DNA from: an uncultured Bacillaceae bacterium
GTDB taxonomy: Bacteria > Bacillota > Bacilli > Bacillales > Pradoshiaceae
Direction of reading: 5' to 3'
Assembly (NCBI GenBank): GCA_904501845.1
Contig: CAJGCH010000104.1
Span: 1 to 9,545, forward strand
Length of the DNA stretch: 9,545 bases
Part shown: piece by piece, positions 6,870 through 9,545 of the stretch
Layout of the letters: every line of letters starts with the position of its first letter
Position numbering within the stretch: position 1 is the stretch's first letter
The notes under the pieces: generated by a model
The model's database searches: none
What the model was told of the DNA's origin: nothing
What the model saw: only the letters and a program-made list of their open reading frames with translations
Program-made: the position numbers and the translations under genes

Positions 6870-6878
6870 ATTATACCA
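6870..6878 (-). promoter_or_regulatory. Extended -10 promoter of the Rrf2 gene
   Basis: On the minus strand TGGTATAAT matches TGnTATAAT. No good -35 is seen. The start point would be near 6863, about 39 bases before the ATG at 6824. Confidence 0.65.
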
Positions 6879-6904
6879 AAATTGGCTTCTGCCCTGGCTA
6901 TCAC

Positions 6905-6933
6905 TTGACTAAATTTTCCAGTTAGCCTAAATT
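6905..6933 (+). promoter_or_regulatory. Promoter of the SDR-P450 operon
   Basis: TTGACT (6905-6910) and TAAATT (6928-6933) are 17 bp apart, with a start point near 6940. The start therefore falls inside the palindrome at 6935-6959, a classical place for a repressor. Confidence 0.55.
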
Positions 6934-6934
6934 T

Positions 6935-6959
6935 TAATTGTGATAAAAAATCACAATTA
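6935..6959. promoter_or_regulatory. Perfect 25-bp palindrome, probable operator
   Basis: TAATTGTGAT (6935-6944), five A bases, then ATCACAATTA (6950-6959): 10-bp arms without mismatch. It begins just after the -10 and ends 18 bases before the TTG start of the SDR gene. The core TGTGA-N7-TCACA resembles Crp/Fnr boxes, but those have N6. The neighbouring Rrf2 protein is the simplest binding partner, by inference. Confidence 0.75.
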
Positions 6960-6964
6960 GCGAT

Positions 6965-6972
6965 GAGGAGGG
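6965..6972 (+). promoter_or_regulatory. Ribosome binding site that decides the SDR start
   Basis: GAGGAGGG lies 5 bases before TTG 6978. The in-frame ATG at 6963 precedes and overlaps this site and has no Shine-Dalgarno sequence of its own, which favours the TTG. Confidence 0.7.
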
Positions 6973-6977
6973 AAATT

Positions 6978-7736
6978 TTGAAACGTTTAGAGAATAAAGT
7001 TGCTGTAATTACAGGAGCTGCTAGTGGGATGGGATTGGCTGCAGCAGAATTATTTGCGAAAGAGGGGGCTGCAGTTGCGGCGACCGATATCGCCTTTGAA
7101 CAGTTAGAAGAAGCGACATCTGCCCTAGGTGGGAGAATCCGCCAGTTTGAATTGGATGTAACTTCTGAAAATCAATGGAACCAGGTAACCGACCGAATAA
7201 ATGAAGAATTCGGGAAGATTGATATATTAATAAATAATGCTGGCATGTCTGTGCATAAGAGTTTGCTGGAAGAGGATATGGAGGGGTGGAATAAAGCCAT
7301 TGCCATCAATCTTACCTCTGTGTGGCTAGGGATGAAATCGGTGATTCCGTATATGCAAATGAATGGAAAAGGCTCCATCGTCAACTGTGTATCGCTAGCT
7401 GCACTGATTGGCGGGGCGGATAATGGTGCTGTTGCCTATAGTGCCGCAAAAGGCGGGGTTCGTTCCCTGACGAAGCATGCTGCCATCAATTTTGCTAAAG
7501 ATCATATTCGTGTGAATGCGATTTTTCCAGGGGCTATTTTAACGGGCGCGGCTACAAAACATGGTGTCACATCCCAGGAGCAGTTAGGACAATCCTTCAA
7601 GAACACGATTCCATTGCCTCCGCATGCCGGGGAAGCGAATGATATCGCCTATGCTTATCTGTATTTGGCATCGGATGAATCGAAATTTATCACCGGTGAA
7701 GAGTTAGTCGTTGATGGAGGATGGAGTTCTCGATAG
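6978..7736 (+). CDS. Short-chain dehydrogenase/reductase (SDR), NAD-type
   Basis: A classical SDR of 252 residues from the TTG start (257 from ATG 6963). Seen: TGAASGMG (12-19), D37 after beta-2 (AATDIA), so NAD(H) is expected; D60-V61; NNAG (86-89); N111; S139, Y154 and K158 as catalytic residues, with two extra residues between Ser and Tyr (IGGADNGAVAY) compared with the usual spacing; PGAILTG after beta-6; and the C-terminal GEELVVDGGW. Overall it looks like the secondary-alcohol dehydrogenases of the 3-oxoacyl-ACP-reductase-like group. It is the first gene of an operon, with the P450 start 40 bases downstream and no terminator between, so it probably oxidises an alcohol made by, or related to, the P450 reaction. 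It shares only family-level similarity with the SDR at 5585-6370. The substrate is not known. Confidence 0.92.
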   Translation: MKRLENKVAVITGAASGMGLAAAELFAKEGAAVAATDIAFEQLEEATSALGGRIRQFELDVTSENQWNQVTDRINEEFGKIDILINNAGMSVHKSLLEEDMEGWNKAIAINLTSVWLGMKSVIPYMQMNGKGSIVNCVSLAALIGGADNGAVAYSAAKGGVRSLTKHAAINFAKDHIRVNAIFPGAILTGAATKHGVTSQEQLGQSFKNTIPLPPHAGEANDIAYAYLYLASDESKFITGEELVVDGGWSSR

Positions 7737-7776
7737 GTGAGCTTACCAACCGAATGCACTATTATGAGAGAGGAAG

Positions 7777-9042
7777 ATGATAAACATGCAGCAAGGGCAG
7801 AAAGTACCGGAACAAGCGATTTTAGGAGTTCTTAGTGGCAAGAGCGGGGATAATCCATTTCCTCTATTTGCACAAATGCGCGAAATGGGGACCGTAATAC
7901 CCATTCCTTTCCCGATGGGTGCATCAAATAATCAGGCTTGGATAGTAACCCGTATGGAGGAAGCGATGAAGGTCTTGAAAGACCAGGCCCATTTTTGCGT
8001 CAATCCCGCATCCATCCATGAAAATGGTGAATCGAAACAATCCCTAACAGGCAGTGAAGATCCAGCTGCAGCAGATTTCTTCCTCACCAATTCCTTGAAC
8101 GCTATTGATGAGCCTGACCATCGCCGCCTTCGCTCATTGGTGTCAAAGGCTTTTACGCCAAAATTCATGGAGGGCTTGCGTCCCCGTGTGCAAGAAATTG
8201 CGAATGAATTACTTGATCAAGTAGAAGAAAAGGGCGAAATGGACCTCGTGAAGGATTATGCCAATCCATTGCCGATTAACGTCATTTCTGACATGATCGG
8301 CGTGCCAAAGTCGGACCACGGAAAGATTCATATATGGTCAGAAAAAATAGCGAATGGGCTAGGCTTAGGAAGACTTGATGCTGAAGTCTCTGAAAATCTT
8401 AAAGAATTTAGTGAATATATGAGGGGGCTGATTGAACAAAAACGTCAGAATCCTGGAGACGATTTAATCAGTCAATTGAATGCAATCGATGATCTAGGTG
8501 ACCGCTTAAATGAGTCTGAATTGCTGTCAATGCTTCAACTATTAATATTTGCTGGCCATGAAACCACGTCTACCTTAATTTCAACAGGTACACTGATGCT
8601 CCTTGACCACCCCGAACAACTGGCATTGTTAAAGGAGAATCATGCATTAATTCCAGGGGCTGTTGAGGAATTGCTGCGTTTTCACGGGCCTTCCACAATC
8701 GCCGGTCCGCGTTATGCGAAAGAGGATATCGAGCTTGGAGGTCAGCTAATAAAAAAAGGGGATGTGGTTCTTCCTTTATTAAAGTCAGCGAATCGTGATG
8801 AAAGAATATTCGCCGATTCAGATGAGCTTGATGTCACTCGTAACATGAAACGGCATTTAGCTTTTGGACAGGGCATTCATATGTGCTTAGGCGCACCGCT
8901 TGCGCGTGTGGAAGGGGATATTGCCTTTACGACACTTTTAAAGCGCTTTCCTGATCTTCGTTTAGGTATTCCGCGTGAGGATGTTAAGTGGGAATTTAAG
9001 CTTGCTGCCCAAGGATTGGGCACTCTGCCTGTTACTTTTTAA
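7777..9042 (+). CDS. Cytochrome P450
   Basis: A soluble bacterial P450 of 421 residues, typical length, with no membrane anchor: a heme-thiolate monooxygenase that inserts one oxygen atom from O2. Seen in order: C-helix HRRLR (H115, R119) contacting heme propionates; I-helix AGHETT (259-264) with the acid-alcohol pair E262-T263 for O2 activation; K-helix ExxR (E298, R301); and the heme loop FGQGIHMCLGAPLAR with axial ligand C370. It resembles the Bacillus CYP107/CYP109 group from memory; the exact family cannot be assigned. ATG 7777 has a GAGG only 3 bases before it; ATG 7786, three codons later, has it at 12, so the start is uncertain. Second gene of the SDR operon. Its electrons must come from a ferredoxin/flavodoxin and reductase encoded elsewhere. 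Confidence 0.95.
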   Translation: MINMQQGQKVPEQAILGVLSGKSGDNPFPLFAQMREMGTVIPIPFPMGASNNQAWIVTRMEEAMKVLKDQAHFCVNPASIHENGESKQSLTGSEDPAAADFFLTNSLNAIDEPDHRRLRSLVSKAFTPKFMEGLRPRVQEIANELLDQVEEKGEMDLVKDYANPLPINVISDMIGVPKSDHGKIHIWSEKIANGLGLGRLDAEVSENLKEFSEYMRGLIEQKRQNPGDDLISQLNAIDDLGDRLNESELLSMLQLLIFAGHETTSTLISTGTLMLLDHPEQLALLKENHALIPGAVEELLRFHGPSTIAGPRYAKEDIELGGQLIKKGDVVLPLLKSANRDERIFADSDELDVTRNMKRHLAFGQGIHMCLGAPLARVEGDIAFTTLLKRFPDLRLGIPREDVKWEFKLAAQGLGTLPVTF

Positions 9043-9058
9043 AAGAGATTGATTAATA

Positions 9059-9103
9059 GGAGCAGGAAGCTATTGAAAGCTTTCTTGCTCCTTTACTATT
9101 TTT
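9059..9103 (+). terminator. Intrinsic terminator of the SDR-P450 operon
   Basis: GGAGCAGGAAGCT (9059-9071) pairs with AGCTTTCTTGCTCC (9078-9091) with one bulged base and a wobble; a T-rich tail with TTTTT follows at 9099-9103. Confidence 0.8.
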
Positions 9104-9463
9104 CCTCTCCAAATGGTTCCGACAGAAGCTGCAAATTCAATAACTAATCGCCAGAATCATAATAAGTTATGTTCGCAGGGTAAGCTCCTGCACGAAGATA
9201 GGATAGAGAGGCAGATAACCTGTTTTTGATACGCGCTAATAATAATGGCGTTATAAATACTAGATTGATTGCTGTCCGATTTATACACATATCCCCTAAT
9301 GGATTGTAGGTTGTATGCTACAGTTTCTTCATTCCTTATCTAAAAGAATTTTTGCTAGTTTGCAGTTCAGGCAAGAATCTCCCCTGTTTTCCTTATTAAT
9401 TGTGTCTGGCATGAATATTGCATTTCATTCTTATAGATGCAGCCACGGCTGCGCATATCCTTC
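9104..9463. other. Gene-poor spacer, nothing recognised
   Basis: Short frames only on both strands, none with a ribosome binding site. A weak hairpin (GCAGG/CCTGC, about 9176-9192) has no T run. No tRNA, riboswitch or insertion-sequence end was recognised. It may be decayed sequence or a leader for a gene beyond the window. Confidence 0.5.
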
Positions 9464-9479
9464 AAGGAGGTGGCGATTT

Positions 9480-9545
9480 TTGACGACATCCAGTTTGCAC
9501 TTATCTCGCTCATTGCTGATTGGCGAGCACTTAAGAAGGTCAACC
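9480..9545 (+). CDS. Possible start of an unknown gene, running off the window
   Basis: AAGGAGGTG (9464-9472) is a 9-base match to the anti-Shine-Dalgarno end of 16S rRNA, and a TTG follows 7 bases later. The frame stays open for 22 codons to the edge (MTTSSLHLSRSLLIGEHLRR...), which I do not recognise. Two rival readings exist: a plus-strand frame from ATG 9437 that also stays open (containing FDDIQFALISLIADWRALKK), in which the ribosome-binding-like sequence would be coding, and a minus-strand frame entering from the right and stopping near 9432. The evidence is the ribosome binding site alone. Confidence 0.3.
   Translation, partial: MTTSSLHLSRSLLIGEHLRRST

Noticed and set aside
6939..6955. 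Crp/Fnr-type binding site (TGTGA..TCACA)
   Set aside because: The half-sites are 7 bases apart instead of 6, and the arms extend symmetrically to 10 bp, which fits a dedicated local repressor better; not fully excluded.
9104..9463. Possible tRNA, riboswitch or small RNA in the final spacer
   Set aside because: Only one weak 5-bp hairpin (GCAGG/CCTGC) and no conserved motif, terminator or promoter that I recognise.
1..9545. Insertion sequence, prophage or CRISPR content
   Set aside because: No transposase motifs, terminal inverted repeats with target duplications, or regularly spaced repeats are visible; the palindromes are all in promoter or terminator positions.

Overview
The window looks like chromosomal DNA of a Bacillaceae-type Firmicute. 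The evidence is AT-rich spacers, strong AGGAGG-type ribosome binding sites, sigma-A style promoters, intrinsic terminators after almost every gene, a T-box riboswitch in front of an aminoacyl-tRNA synthetase gene, and a consensus CcpA cre box. The synthetase and the dihydrouridine synthase resemble, from memory, proteins of the Bacillus cereus group and relatives; no search was run.

Left part (1-4786), ordinary genes each with its own terminator: the 3' part of an M14-type zinc carboxypeptidase gene that begins before the window; a T-box leader (about 1425-1658) controlling an arginyl-tRNA synthetase (1684-3369) of the argS2 type; a 400-base spacer with a possible promoter and a small terminator-like hairpin; and a tRNA-dihydrouridine synthase (3772-4740).

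Right part (4847-9103), an accessory metabolic module: a TetR-family regulator (4886-5473); a dense regulatory spacer holding overlapping GTAACA/TGTTAC dyads and a full-consensus cre site; a short-chain dehydrogenase/reductase (SDR, 5585-6370); a convergent Rrf2-family regulator (6414-6824, minus) without any cysteine; and, divergent from it across a spacer with a perfect 25-bp palindrome, an operon of a second SDR (6978-7736) and a cytochrome P450 (7777-9042). Both SDRs have an acidic residue at the end of beta-2, which favours NAD(H). A plausible reading is hydroxylation of a hydrophobic compound by the P450 and oxidation of the resulting or related alcohols by the SDRs, under two ligand-sensing repressors and carbon catabolite control. 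The substrate cannot be read from the sequence, and no ferredoxin or reductase partner lies in the window.

The last 440 bases hold no convincing gene, except that a 9-base Shine-Dalgarno sequence (9464-9472) precedes a possible TTG-started reading frame running off the right edge.

The points most worth a second look are the T-box, whose apparent specifier position does not hold an arginine codon, and the two palindromic operator regions that frame the SDR/P450 module. I see no CRISPR array, insertion sequence, tRNA or rRNA.
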